DNA from: Aporrectodea caliginosa
Taxonomy: Eukaryota; Annelida; Clitellata; Crassiclitellata; Lumbricidae
Direction of reading: 5' to 3'
DNA length: 64,000 bases
Assembly (NCBI GenBank): GCA_020284085.1
Contig: JACEVL010000147.1
Coordinates: 1,072,501 to 1,136,500 of the forward strand
A program made the position numbers and the translations under genes. Below are positions 52,726 to 63,845 of this stretch, one piece after another. The stretch's first letter is position 1. Each line of letters opens with the position of its first letter. Below the pieces are notes generated by a model, which made no database searches, was not told the origin of the DNA, and saw nothing but the letters and a program-made list of their open reading frames with translations.

Positions 52726-52989
52726 CTCTACCGTCGTTTCATTCTCACAGTACACCGTACTGTTGTAAGTAACATTCAACAATTCGCTGCGATTCTTAGG
52801 TATCGCCACTGAAGTCAATAATATTTATTATCACAGTGAATAGTGTTGCTGACGAGAAATAGCAAAACAAGAAAGATTAAAGCGCAGAAGTGGAGCATTT
52901 CCATGTACGAAGATCTTCTATGGCATTCCATTAGATCTGCACATTTGAGCAGACCTACTGAAACTGTATTGGACTTTCCTTCACAGTCC
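52726..52989 (-). pseudogene. Inverted, broken copy of the receptor gene's first exon
   Basis: On the minus strand this segment matches 54105-54353 almost base for base in its first half. It includes the ATG, the words SSYMEMLHFCA and LLFLVSNTIHCDN of the signal peptide, and later NVTYNSTVYCENET-type sequence. An altered stretch after HCDN brings in a TGA stop and shifts the frame, and no long ORF remains. It is therefore a dead paralogous exon in opposite orientation to the live copy, 1.1 kb away. Later exons of this copy were not seen. Confidence 0.8.
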
Positions 52990-53882
52990 AGATTTAAATA
53001 ATATTAATTATTTTAACATAGAATCGTTACTAGCAAGAATGACTGAAATATGTTAAGAATTCTGCCCAATGCACATCCATTTGTGAATTCAGTGACGTTT
53101 TTAAATTTTATACTAAACTGCGGCGGAACCCATGCATAGCAGACGCTCGCAGAACCTAAGGGTTCCCCGGAACACCGGAAAACCACTGCTTCAGGAAAAC
53201 TGTCGATATAGATTGATGATCACTGAAGAGGATGCTTCTGGCGTCATCAACTCTAGGAATGTAGAGACAGAGACAGAGAGACAGAGAGAGAAACAAACAA
53301 AAAGGAATGTAGTTGATTAACCAAAAACAACAAGCAAAGAACGTTTAGGTCGATTATGTGCAACGAGCCAGACAGATCGAGAAGGGAAAGAAAAGAGAAG
53401 TTTCCAGAATTTAACACCAAAGAATCAGATCCGTCTGATTACGGTAGGCCCACTGAGTGTCGGGAATCAGCTTGTTGATGTTGAGGTGGCTAACAAACAC
53501 AGTTGTCTACATGTAGCCCTTTTCCATCCTGCGATTAGTGCCTATATATAGCCTATATATACACGCATATTTGTGGTTGTACAGTGAGGGAAAGTCATGA
53601 GTAAAATAAATGGAGAAAATACATCTCAGCGGGGATAGTAGTAACGGGGAAGTGCCAACCGTCCCAGGTTAAACCTTGGACTCCGAATCCGTTTACCAAT
53701 AATTGCTGCTCACGCTGTATCATTGGTAAAAGCCACTTCAGCAATTCATCAGTTTTCACCATTGCATTTCACTTTTTGATTGGGATTCGTCATTGAACAA
53801 AACCAGGAACCTCTGCTAGGATGAAGACACTCGTAATAACTGTGATGCGCTTACGTCATTGCCTGAAACATTTAGAGCGTAT

Positions 53883-53888
<6 letters not shown>

Positions 53889-53939
<51 letters not shown>

Positions 53940-53945
53940 CATACA
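53889..53945. repeat. (TA)n then (CATA)n microsatellite
   Basis: TA and CATACATA repeats between the inverted first-exon copies. Confidence 0.9.
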
Positions 53946-54160
53946 TACATACATAGGACTTATAAGACGCCTTAAGCGTGGGCGGGCAAATCATATCCTG
54001 ATTCTGTCTTATGAAAGCCAGCATGTTCAAGTCAAGATGTTCAGTTTTGCTCACATGACTTGTTGCAGAACTATTTCTCCTAAAGTAAACTGCGCTTAAA
54101 GCTGGACAGTGAAGGAAGTCCAATACAGTTTCAGTAGGTCTGCTCAAATGTGCAGATCTA

Positions 54161-54518
54161 ATGGAATGCCATAGAAGCTCGTCGTACATGGAAATGCTCC
54201 ACTTCTGCGCTCCAATCCTTCTTGTTTTGCTATTTTTCGTCAGCAACACTATTCACTGCGATAATGGGACTTTTGTGGCGATATCCGAGAATCGCAGTGA
54301 ATTGTTGAATGTTACTTACAACAGTACAGTTTACTGTGAAAATGAAACGAGGATAGAGAATCAGAGTGAAGTGACTTGCTTCTACTCCAGGTGCTGGGAT
54401 ACCACGACAGATGGGCAGTCTCAGAGGATCACCAAAGAGTGCAGGTCAAACAAAACGTACGACAACGAAACAGAAATATGTGAAGATCGTAACGCAACCT
54501 GTAGTACGAGACATCTAA
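54161..54518 (+). CDS. Receptor exon 1: signal peptide and Cys/Asn-rich head
   Basis: Two in-frame ATGs (54161 and 54188) precede the hydrophobic stretch; either would give a signal peptide. The rest has many NxT/S sites (NGT, NRS, NVT, NST, NET, NQS, NKT, NAT) and eight cysteines after the signal. The donor is CTAA|GTAAGT. An inverted relic of this exon lies at 52726-52989. Confidence 0.75.
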
Positions 54519-56183
54519 GTAAGTATAATTATATGCAATCATGCATACTTATGTGCATCTTTAGGGCTAGACGAAAATCACGAATTCACGGAATTCACGG
54601 AAACTGTGAATTTTGGCGCTTGCCTTGAATGCCGTGATTATTAGCATTTGCCGTGATATGCCGTGATTTTTCACATATGCTGCACTTTTTGTATCGAAAT
54701 CCATAAATTTCTGACATTAAACATAATAAATTGGACCTAAAACGGCAGCCTTGATCATGAATAATGCACTGGCCATGAACTACGACATTCTTAATCAACT
54801 GCCAGATAGCGCCAAATATAAATCAAGCCATTGTATTCTGACTTCGGGTCGTGACATCGTTAATTTTTACTTACTGACAAAGCCACACAGTGTCTGCGCT
54901 GATGCAACGTCGTAAACGGGGTGAATTGTTTGTCAGCGCGATGTTTTATGAACACAACTAGCATTTTTTACCCGGCGTTCGCCTGGGATTTGCCAAGGCG
55001 TAATTTTTTTAACGGCTGCAAATAAAGGCTACTTACTTACTATATTTGCTGATGGGCTTCAAATATTTAAAAAATGTCCATATATCTGAATGGAAACGAT
55101 ATTTAGAGGTGAACATAGTTGCTTTGCCCGTGTACTGCACGGGTTATCTCTACCTTATATAGGCAATATTATTTGTTCCCCGTATACTACACGGGTTATC
55201 TCTACCTTAAATAGGCGTATTATTTGTTCCCTGTACTACACGGGTCATCTCTAAATTATAATAGGCGCATTATTTGCTAAATAATAGACGAAGTTCTGCC
55301 GTTAGCCCGCGTGACGTATAAGATTGCATAAAATAGCCCGCGTGACGTAATTTAAGATTGCATACATAGCCCGCGTGACGTGGAAAAATGGCCATACTAT
55401 GGCCGGTTTTATAAGATAGCCTCGTCGAAACAGTTGTAAATTTAAAATGTCCATATATCGGCGTTTAAATAAAATTGCGAGCTGAAAATAGTCGCGATGA
55501 CCTAGACGTGGCGTAATAATGTTTTGTAAAATTTTGTAAATCGCTAAAGCGTTCCGTTTCGGAGCCTTTAGACAACGGACAAACAAACATACAAACAAAC
55601 AAACAAACGGAAGGACAACGTAAACAGACTAAGACTTATAATATAGATATGACTGTGAATTGACGCCGTGAATTCACCGTGAATTTGGCAATTTAAAAAA
55701 AGTATGCCGTGATTTTTTTCACTGTTTGACCGTAATTTTTGTCTAGCCCTAGCAATCACGTATTTGTGCATTATATGTGTGTATGTATTTGTGTATGATA
55801 TGTGTGTACGTATTTGCGTGAATGTACGCATGCATTATGCATAGAAGGAGAATTCGTGACTTCAGGCTTTAATATTCGTAAATATTCGTGAATATTAGGG
55901 CATTTTTAATATTCGTAAATATTCGTTGATGACGTCACTGTTTTGCTTGTTTACAACTAAGTTAGGACTACTAATTAACAACATGTGCAGTGGTTTTACG
56001 GCGCTATACTTAGTGCTGTGTTCCGTAAGGTGGTTCGCTTAGGCTTCTTACTCAAATTTGCCCTGCTTTTGAGGAACTCTGTAAAAAGCCGACCTTGACC
56101 AGAGGTAGGGGACCCTACATAGCCAAAAGCGCCGAAGCTCACACAAGTTTCGGTTTTTGCGCGCTAAATTTGAATGGTGCAGG

Positions 56184-56233
<50 letters not shown>

Positions 56234-59200
56234 CTCTCTCTCTACCATCTCTCCCGTCTCTCGCTGTTTGTCCGTCTGTCTCTGTCTCTCTCCGGTGTCT
56301 CTAACCTAATCTGAAACCTCTGCACTATATTTATTGCAGTCTACATTTTAAATGATGCGCGACGCCTTAATTGGCTTGTTTTACATTATGCCAGTGTCGT
56401 CTGACGAATAATGAATGGAACTGTCATAAAGTCGTTGGCCTAAATGCGTTTGAAATAGGTGGCATTGGCGCCAAATTCATAGCTATGCCACTCCCTATAA
56501 TGTAAAGTATAATTTGCCCACCTTATGTGTGTACTTGGCTGAGTAACTGTAATATGTAACTGATCTTATGCATATTTTTGTCACTGATTTTTTACAATTA
56601 ATCCTGGATTTTCAAGAATGAGGAATTAAAAGAACTAAAAGAAATTTAATATTGTTAATATTCGTTGGCCAGTTTTAATATTCGTCAATATTCGTCAATT
56701 TCTAAAAATCTTAATATTCGTAATATGCGCATACTCGTTCTATGGCTTTATGCATTGATGTACATATTATAAAATAAGTAGGCATGTATGGTAATCAATA
56801 TCGTATGTGCACAGTTGTATAGCGCCTATTAAGAAAATTCATCAGAGGTGCCCCAGACCTGATAATACAAAACCACGACAGAATTAAACGGCCTTTAAGA
56901 ACAGGCAAATTAAGGCAAAGAAGCGACAAGAAGCTCATAGCGCTAAATGCATGCCAACCTCTCACTTGTTGTAATTTTGAATTGAGGTACGGAGTCACAA
57001 TCAGATGACCTTGCGTCCCAGTGGGAAGTGATCTACGATCATTTACAGATAAGACTGAAATATACTGTCCTCTAAGTAGTAGTAGTAGTAGTAGCTTCAG
57101 TTTAATTACACTGTGTGATAAGACATCATTAGCGTCGCCCTCCTCTTTAATTCAGTCTTGGGACTGGCACTGTGTGGCACTAAGGCACGGACTTGCAGTG
57201 GCGAAGTTACTGACCTCTAAGAATGGATGGAGTGCAACGGAAAATGGTACACTTCAAGTTTCTCTCTGCCGACCAGAGGACGTTCGATGACCTCTGTGAC
57301 AGTGCTGATTCCTCCCTTTTCGCCTTCGTGCTTCACAACTCCAGCCATGTTCTAAATTGTGTACTGAATCCTATAAAGAATGTCATCTACTCACTCTGTC
57401 CCTGTTCACACAACCGTGAGATCCCGCATGCTGAAGCATTAACCCGATGTGGTTTTATCACGCAAATGTTATTCAAATGACTTTATTGCTGATCTTGTCT
57501 TACGTTATCCTTACTCTCTCACAGCTTAATAGATGTCTGTTTTATAATTGCATATTATGATTTTTTTTGTGATTTAACACTCTTATATTGTTCTTATCCG
57601 ATGTTCGCGCAGTACGTTTGCAGGCGGTTCAATAAGCACATACTTACTTCCTTACTTACATACTTACTTCCTTTAACTAGTCACACAGCAGAAAGGATCT
57701 TAAACTGAATACGTATTTGCATGAGTAGACAATGCAGCTCGCCCCGCATGTAAATATCGTATGACCAAACATGGCAGTCCTTGAATTAACCAAGCTGCAG
57801 CGTTTGAAAAAGATTGAAGCTGGTTAATGCGAGAACGAAGGAGACCCGCATAAATGTTTACTGTCCTGTGCTCTGTATCGACCAATAATATACTAATATG
57901 ATATAGTGTATGATCTTATTTACAGAATTGGTGGCATTATTATCTCAAACAGCAACTGTCTCTCTTGCCTGGGTAGAGTCTTCAATCTAGAATTTACTAA
58001 TGAAATTTCCCGGTGTCCTGTGCTTGATGAACTAATAAGAATGGTTAACATAAAGCTATGCGATGACCTGATAGCTTGCGACCCTAAATTCACATTCACT
58101 TCGGAATAACATCAGTCTACATCGTTTATTGGCTATTTTTGTTAGTGATGAGGCATTCAGTAGTGTAGCAGCATCTGCAGTTATTGACAGTAGCGCCAAC
58201 CTCTCTGATAATCTACCTTTGGTACTTGGTCTCGTAGGTTGTCTTGACACAGCACGTATCAGTGATAGCTATAATTGATAGTAGTAGTAGCTTCAGTTTA
58301 ACGAAACTGTGCGATAACAAAGATCATTAGCCTCGCCTCCTCCTTCATTCAGGCTTGGGACTGGCACTGCTATGTTGATCAAAATACTAATATATGGAAA
58401 CGGTTTAGGTGGGACCAGGTCAATCATGGTGCATACTATTAGGTGACATATTGTTACTTCAATGATGTGAAGGTCTATATGAACCCCAACTGCAGTAATC
58501 TGGTGTGCTGTCATAATATTATGTGCGATAAGGACATTGACGCACTGGGAGCGCTTCTGAAAGGCTCATGCTATGAGAAGCGCTTTATAAATGATCAAAT
58601 ACAATAGACGCGGTGTATGGGCATAATTGTCAATGCATTAAATATGGCGGATGACCAGCACTGCCAAAAACCTTCTACCACATTTTACAGACATTTCTGG
58701 GATGGTAAAATAGCGGATTTAAGGAATAAATTCATTGAGGTTCATGAGTTACGGAAATATTGTGGGCCACCCAGTCAAGGTCTAGTGTATGACATTAAAG
58801 GGCGAGCAAAACCTGGGTACAAACATACTATCAAGAAGAAGAAAGCTGGTGAAGACTCTGATATATCGAATGATCTGCATGAGTTTTTACTATCTAATGA
58901 TACACCTGCATTCTGGAGAACATGGCAGCAGAAGTTCAGATATGGTGGTAAATTACCACAATCGGTTGACTGATTTATTGCTTCCGTGGATATCGTGAAT
59001 TCATCTGGTTTCGTGCCCCCCAGCAGCTCCAGAAGCTTGACTTCGTTCTCCTCTCTGAAAAGTTCTCACTTCTCTTTCTCGTTAAGTTTATGGAATCTGG
59101 GTGTTAGCCATGATAGTTCATTAACCTTTACCGAGCATATCTCTAATCTCACACGCTCCTCCGATTTTCACTTAAGGTGTCTCAGGGTCTCTCGTCGTTC

Positions 59201-62200
59201 TGTCTCCGCCTCCATCTTCACAACTTTTAAGCGTATTGGCACAGGAGTAAGTGAGGTCATGGTTCCGGGTTCCTGACAATTCCCCGGACAATTCCCCGGT
59301 CAATTCCCCCCTGCCAATTCCCCCCGGACAATTCCCCCGGCGTTTCAATAGGACAATTCCCCCGGACAATTCCCCCTACATATATATAATAATTATTATA
59401 AAATAATTACATATATTTTATATTATTATATAATTATATTTGTGATAATATATATAATAACAATATAATTAAATTATTATTATATAATAATTTTTGTAAT
59501 TAATCAATAACAATATAATTAATTATTATAAAATTATATGATATTAATATATATTTTTATATATTATTAATATAATTATATAAATACCTATGTATATGTG
59601 TATATATTATATTATATATATAATTTAATAATTATATATTATATAATAATTATATAATTATAATAATTAATATAATATATTAATATTATATATTATACAT
59701 ATAATTATAATAAATAATTAATATATTTATTAGTGATATTAATTATTATTACATATTATATATTATTTTAATAATTATATTACTATATTAATTAATAAAT
59801 ATTATTATAATTAATTATATTATAGTTATAATTAATTATATTATAGTTATAATTAATTATATTATAGTTATAATTAATAATTATAATTAACAATTATAAT
59901 TATATTAATTATAATATTATATATTAATAATTATAATTATAATTATGATATATTATTATATATTTTTATTTTCTAAAATTATTAATTATGATATATTATT
60001 ATATATTATTATTTATAAATTGAATTATAATATATCTATTATTTATATTAATTTAATTAATTATATTAATTTATTTATACATTATATAATTTATATGCAC
60101 AAATATAGTTATATAATTGTCCGGGGAATTGTCCGGGGGGAATTGACCGGGGGGAATTGTCCGGGGGGGAATTGTCCTAGACTCCATGGTTCCACTTGGT
60201 AACCGAGGGATGAGAGGCCTTTTGGTTTCCACTTTTTAGCTAAAAGATTTCATTTTAGGGATGCCAATTCAATTCATCCTAGTCAGTATAGAAGCATGCA
60301 AAGCAGCAATTTATTTTTCTCGAAGAAGGTGAAAGTCGGATCGCATGCAATATTATTGATTGCGGTGTGTCATTCAGAACCATTAAACGAATATAATATT
60401 CGGAAATTTACAGTTACTGTAGAAATGCATATTCCATATTTGGCACTAAAATGTTTGCGGATTGCTTAGGTTTGTTTTCAAAAAACCATCAAAGCTGACA
60501 TGGACTTCATGTCCTCTTCAAACCCGACCTTGTGCCCTTACCCATTTTCATTTTCGGGACACTAGTAATTGTAATCGTAGATGGAAATGTATAAAGCGCT
60601 AGTCAAAACCAAGGCGTGTAGTATGAGCCAATTCATAGCACTGCGTCTAGTCAGAGGTTTTTTTAAGAGAAACCGCATTAAGATCAAACTATTCTCGAAA
60701 GAAGACTAGATAGAGAAAGAGATAGAACAGCTATTTCGGTGAATTGTGTCTAGGTTGAGAGATATGGGAAGATGGCGTATCGGATGGAAAGTAATGTCCT
60801 ACATCAGGTTTCAAGTTGGGAAGCACTGGGTTGGAGGCTGTGGTAGATGGAAGAAGATGGCTGCTGGGATCCAGTGGTGATCTTTCTTAAGAACTTACTT
60901 TAGCCCAAGTGTTGAATCACAGACCGATGGTTATAAGTGAAAGTAAATGGTTATATGAATGACTGAAACAACAAAGGATGATCTTGTAGGCAAAGTGGAA
61001 CTCACTCTTCGTCAGGAGCCGATCAAGAAGTATTTGGTCGAAGGCAACAGGATCTCGTGGATCTGCTGCTTTCGCAACTGGTTCTACAACAATGACGACG
61101 TGGTATTCCAATGGAGCATCGACGATGAGAGACTAAGAAACAACTGGAATCAGATAAGAATAACGAACAACACATACTACGACGATAACAATACAATCTG
61201 CTCAAAGCTATCCATTAACTCAAGTTGGATTTCAAGTTAGTCATTCGTATTTCAATACTTAAGGGTTACTTTGAATCTCTTACTATTATGTGGTGTCTCA
61301 GTTTGCCTGCTTACCAGCGCGCCTCTCTGTCTATATGCCCGAAAGTCTGTCTGAATGTGTGTCTGCATATGTGTCTGCATATGTATCTGTCTGTCTGTCT
61401 AGTCTCATCTTCCAATTCAGCGTGGGACTATGCAATAGGTTCCTTAAAAGATTTCCGACACTGCGCAGATGCTGCAGCTCATTTTATACTTCTCTTGTAG
61501 AAACAATCCAGTGCGTCGTGAGTTACAGTGAATCCGACAACAATGGCAAAATCAAGGACAACTTAAGTCTAAGCCTCCATCTATGTGTTTTGCCACGACC
61601 TTTCGTCACCATCAGTTCTAAGATTCTGCAAATGAACGACTCTCAGATGGTTCAAGTGAGCTGTCACTTGACTTCAGCTGTAAAGGAAGGGGTTAACTTC
61701 ACTTGGTATCAAGATGGACTTCCCATTAACGCATCCTTTGGTAATTAACATTTCACTAAAATCATCAAAACCATTCTAAAAGTTTACTAAGTCTTGTCAT
61801 TGACTTCATTCAATGTCAATTCATTCTTACCTCATGTGTATCACTACTATTAAGATGAAACAGTTCTCGAAGTAGCCTAATATTTATAACTGGCTATTAT
61901 GCTAAATGTTGAAATTTTAATTTATAGTTGATTATTTATTAGTAATTATAAGAATGAGTTAATTTGAATTCCTGTGAAGAATGAAGTACGTGGGCTACGT
62001 AGGATTTTATGAAGGTTTTAGTACTAGCCATCGGGGTATTCATGCGGTAAAAAGCGAGAAAATACAGTCATGATTCATTTGAATTCTATCAAATCCTTAT
62101 ACGTTGAAGTCGCCATCATTAACCGGAAGCAGCTTGAAATGAATGTGATAGGCTTCATATTATTTTCTGACACTAATTAGTAATTATTAGTGTATTCAAA

Positions 62201-63845
62201 CGGGAATGGCGCTATGGGTAACAATATTAACGACTTCGGTGGTATGACGTCTGAATTAATTCCTTCATTATTCTAAAATGAACGCCATCATTTCTTGCAC
62301 TGTTAGAAGAAGAAGACGAATAAGAAGAAGAACAGAAGAAAGAATAAGAAGGAGGAGGGGGAGATGAAGAAAAAGGCGGAGGAGGACGATTTTTCAAGTA
62401 ATTCTGAAATAATACTTCATATTTTAGGAAATTTGGATATCACTTATCCAAATCTGAGCGCATCTCAACTACAAACATCGCTTCGATTACAGGCGGATCC
62501 TGTTAAATTCAGCTGCATGGCTGAAACTGAACTAGGAAGTACTAATCTCCAGAACTACAGCGTTGTATTTAATTTCAGTGGTAAATATCTTAGATCATCT
62601 CTTCACTGCATAGATCTATTCAACAAATATCCCTACATTCAGTCGTTAATATTTGACGTATTTAGACGTTAGAGACCCGTTTTAAGAGCTTAAGAGCTTT
62701 TTGAACATGTTTCATGTTGTTTTGTTTTGCAATATTTTGTTTGTCTCTAAAGCTATTCTGCGTTTTAGAAAACTGTAGAAAAATACATTTTAAAATTGCT
62801 ATTATGTTGATATTCCAGAGAATTATTGCAAAAGTGATGACTACGTAAACGAAATGGCCTTGCCTCAGAGCCACGTGAAAATTCGATTCGAAAATTCAAA
62901 ATCGTGTCCTTATACCGAAACAGGTGGGCAAAAGTTGTCAAATATTGGATCGGGCGAACATGAAAAGTATCTATATTCTAACGCCTCTCTAAACTTTACA
63001 GCTCTCCCTTTATTTGTTCCTTATTGATTTGATAAGATATCTATAAGTTCTCGCTGTAAGATTATTATAGCCTATAACAATCTTATGTATAGAATTTATA
63101 GATAAGATCTTATCATGTAATTACATCGTTAAGGCAAAATGCTAAACTCGCTCGCAGTAAAAAAATATTCAATTGTGTCAGCTTTCCTAAATCAGCACAC
63201 CTGTGAAATAATTAAAATCTTTATTAGTGCAAAGATGACGTTGACAGAAAACTTTTGGTATTAATTTGGTAAGCACGGTGTGAAAAGTGAGTTTGCGTAT
63301 CTTACATTATAAGCTCTAAGAACATAGAAGTTAAAACCAGGTTTAGTAAAGCATATGAATGTGCATTTTTGATCTAATAGGTTATATCATTTTAAACACG
63401 AATTACAAACGATCAGTAACATTTTACATCAACTGTCTATTTTGCAAAGTGTGAGCGTCTGAATCACATTATTAAACGAATACATAATTACTTGTTTAAA
63501 CTGTGCAAAGTTTTTGCTAGGAACCGGTATGTATTCGCTGATAGATGGTTGAGACCGACTTGAATGATCTCCGCTGACGAACATTTTCTTTTCTAGGCAA
63601 AGTGGAACTCACTCTGCGCCATGAGACTATTAACAAGTACCTGGTCGATGGCAACAGGATTTCGTTGATCTGTTGCTTTCGCTACTGGTTCAACAGTAGT
63701 GACTTCGGGGAATTCCAGTGGCGCGTCGACAATCAAACGATACGAAACAACTGGCCTCAGATGATGAAAACTAACGACACATACAACGACGCTTACAAAA
63801 CAATCTGCTCAAATCTCACATTTGACCAAATGTCGACAGGTTCAA
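54161..63845 (+). CDS. Immunoglobulin-superfamily receptor-like protein, 5' part (runs off the window)
   Basis: Six exons join in phase 1 throughout: 54161-54518, 60990-61235, 61501-61740, 62428-62580, 62819-62923, 63597-63845. The first encodes a signal peptide (MLHFCAPILLVLLFFVSN) and a short N-glycosylation-rich, Cys-rich region. Exons 2 to 5 form two Ig-like folds: ISWICCFRNWF...VFQWS with its second Cys in IQCVVSY, then VSCHL...FTWYQDGL with its second Cys in KFSCMAE. Exon 6 repeats exon 2. A further exon may begin near 63976. Splitting one Ig fold over two exons and symmetric phase-1 joints are usual for such ectodomains. No membrane segment is in the window. The ligand and function cannot be told; an immune or adhesion role is only a guess. 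Confidence 0.75.
54562..55751. mobile_element. 1.2-kb DNA-transposon-like element with TAGGGCTAGAC ends
   Basis: The left end reads TAGGGCTAGACGAAAATCAC and the right end is its inverse with two changes. Sub-terminal GTGAATTCACGG-type words are also inverted at the two sides. Inside are two tandem arrays (55125-55280 and 55300-55385). No ORF, and no clear target duplication. It lies in the first intron of the receptor gene. Confidence 0.65.
55125..55280. repeat. Three ~52-bp tandem units with a CCCGTGTACTGCACGGG hairpin
   Basis: Each unit has a self-complementary CCGT-N-ACGGG core followed by TTATCTCTACCTTATATAGG and TATTATTTGTTCC. It lies inside the 54562-55751 element. A second array with TAGCCCGCGTGACGT (three units) follows to 55385. 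Confidence 0.8.
55865..56725. repeat. Block bounded by TTAATATTCGTAAATATTCG repeats
   Basis: Clusters of AATATTCGT units occur at 55870-55928 and 56645-56725 in the same orientation, around unrelated sequence that includes a (TC)n run at 56189-56243. They may be the sides of one element, but no inverted ends were found. Confidence 0.5.
56812..56990 (+). repeat. LINE/SINE tail, family A (diverged)
   Basis: TTGTATAGCGCCTATTAAGA and CATCAGAGGTGCC, with additional retroelement sequence to about 56990. Confidence 0.45.
57225..57480 (+). mobile_element. LINE reverse-transcriptase C-terminal relic
   Basis: The open frame ends FAFVLHNSSHVLNCVLNP then SLCPCSHNREIPHAEALT and FITQMLFK. This follows the NPSHVL...YNLRPRSHN...FI.RMLYK pattern found at the end of many animal LINE proteins. 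A family C repeat (57090-57200) precedes it. Confidence 0.6.
57700..58290. other. Intronic sequence, nothing assigned
   Basis: Short ORFs (for example 57906-58109) have no recognisable motif. They may be further retroelement debris, as the neighbours on both sides are. Confidence 0.35.
58290..58375 (+). repeat. Interspersed repeat, family C
   Basis: AGATCATTAGCCTCGCCTCC and GGCTTGGGACTGGCACTG. Confidence 0.6.
58617..59266 (+). mobile_element. Internally deleted LINE relic
   Basis: 58617-58973 encodes the linker between LINE endonuclease and reverse transcriptase (ISNDLHEFLLSND then TPAFWRTWQQKFRYGG). From 59093 a second piece encodes NLGVSHDSSLTFTEHISNLT and FHLRCLRVSRRS, from near the end of reverse transcriptase. 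About 1 kb that should lie between is missing. The relic is cut at 59266 by the AT-rich element. Confidence 0.65.
59267..60184. mobile_element. 918-bp AT-rich element with clustered GGACAATTCCCC ends
   Basis: The left side has about seven units of GGACAATTCCCC(CC) (59273-59375). The right side has four inverted units (60115-60178). Between them 59385-60110 is nearly pure A and T. CATGGTTCC stands on both sides (59258-59266 and 60185-60193), fitting a 9-bp target duplication as in MULE-type elements. No ORF that could be real. The class is inferred. Confidence 0.7.
60565..60665 (-). repeat. LINE-type 3' tail, family B (diverged)
   Basis: GTAATTGTAATCGTAGATGG, TAAAGCGCTAGTCAAAACC and GCACTGCGTCTAGTCAGAGG follow the family B order. 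It lies about 330 bases before receptor exon 2. Confidence 0.5.
60990..61740 (+). CDS. Receptor exons 2-3: first Ig fold and start of second
   Basis: Exon 2 (60990-61235) encodes KVELTLRQEPIKKYLVEGNR, the Cys strand WICCFRNWF and the Trp strand VVFQWS. Exon 3 (61501-61740) gives the closing Cys (IQCVVSY) and opens the next fold with VSCHLTSAVKEGVNFTWYQD. Both are phase 1 at each end. Confidence 0.8.
62428..62923 (+). CDS. Receptor exons 4-5
   Basis: Exon 4 (62428-62580) closes the second Ig fold (LQADPVKFSCMAETELGS). Exon 5 (62819-62923) is a short two-Cys linker (NYCKSDDY ... NSKSCPYTE). Both have 3n lengths and phase-1 ends. Splice sites are TTTTAG|G, AG|AGAATT and CAG|GTGGGC. Confidence 0.7.
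63597..63845 (+). CDS. Receptor exon 6: duplicate of exon 2
   Basis: It begins like exon 2 with GCAAAGTGGAACTCACTCT at the same splice position. It encodes KVELTLRHETINKYLVDGNR, LICCFRYWF and GEFQWRVDN, ending at a GTAAGT donor. It is 83 codons against 82 in exon 2. This indicates a tandem exon or module duplication. Confidence 0.8.

Noticed and set aside
55125..55385. CRISPR-like array of hairpin repeats
   Set aside because: Eukaryotic context, degenerate units without unique spacers, and position within a transposon-like element.
60959..60989. ATG 60959 as an independent start for the Ig-type gene
   Set aside because: It is in frame but lies in the intron just before a good acceptor (CTTGTAG), gives no signal peptide, and the duplicate exon at 63597 shares homology only from the splice point on.
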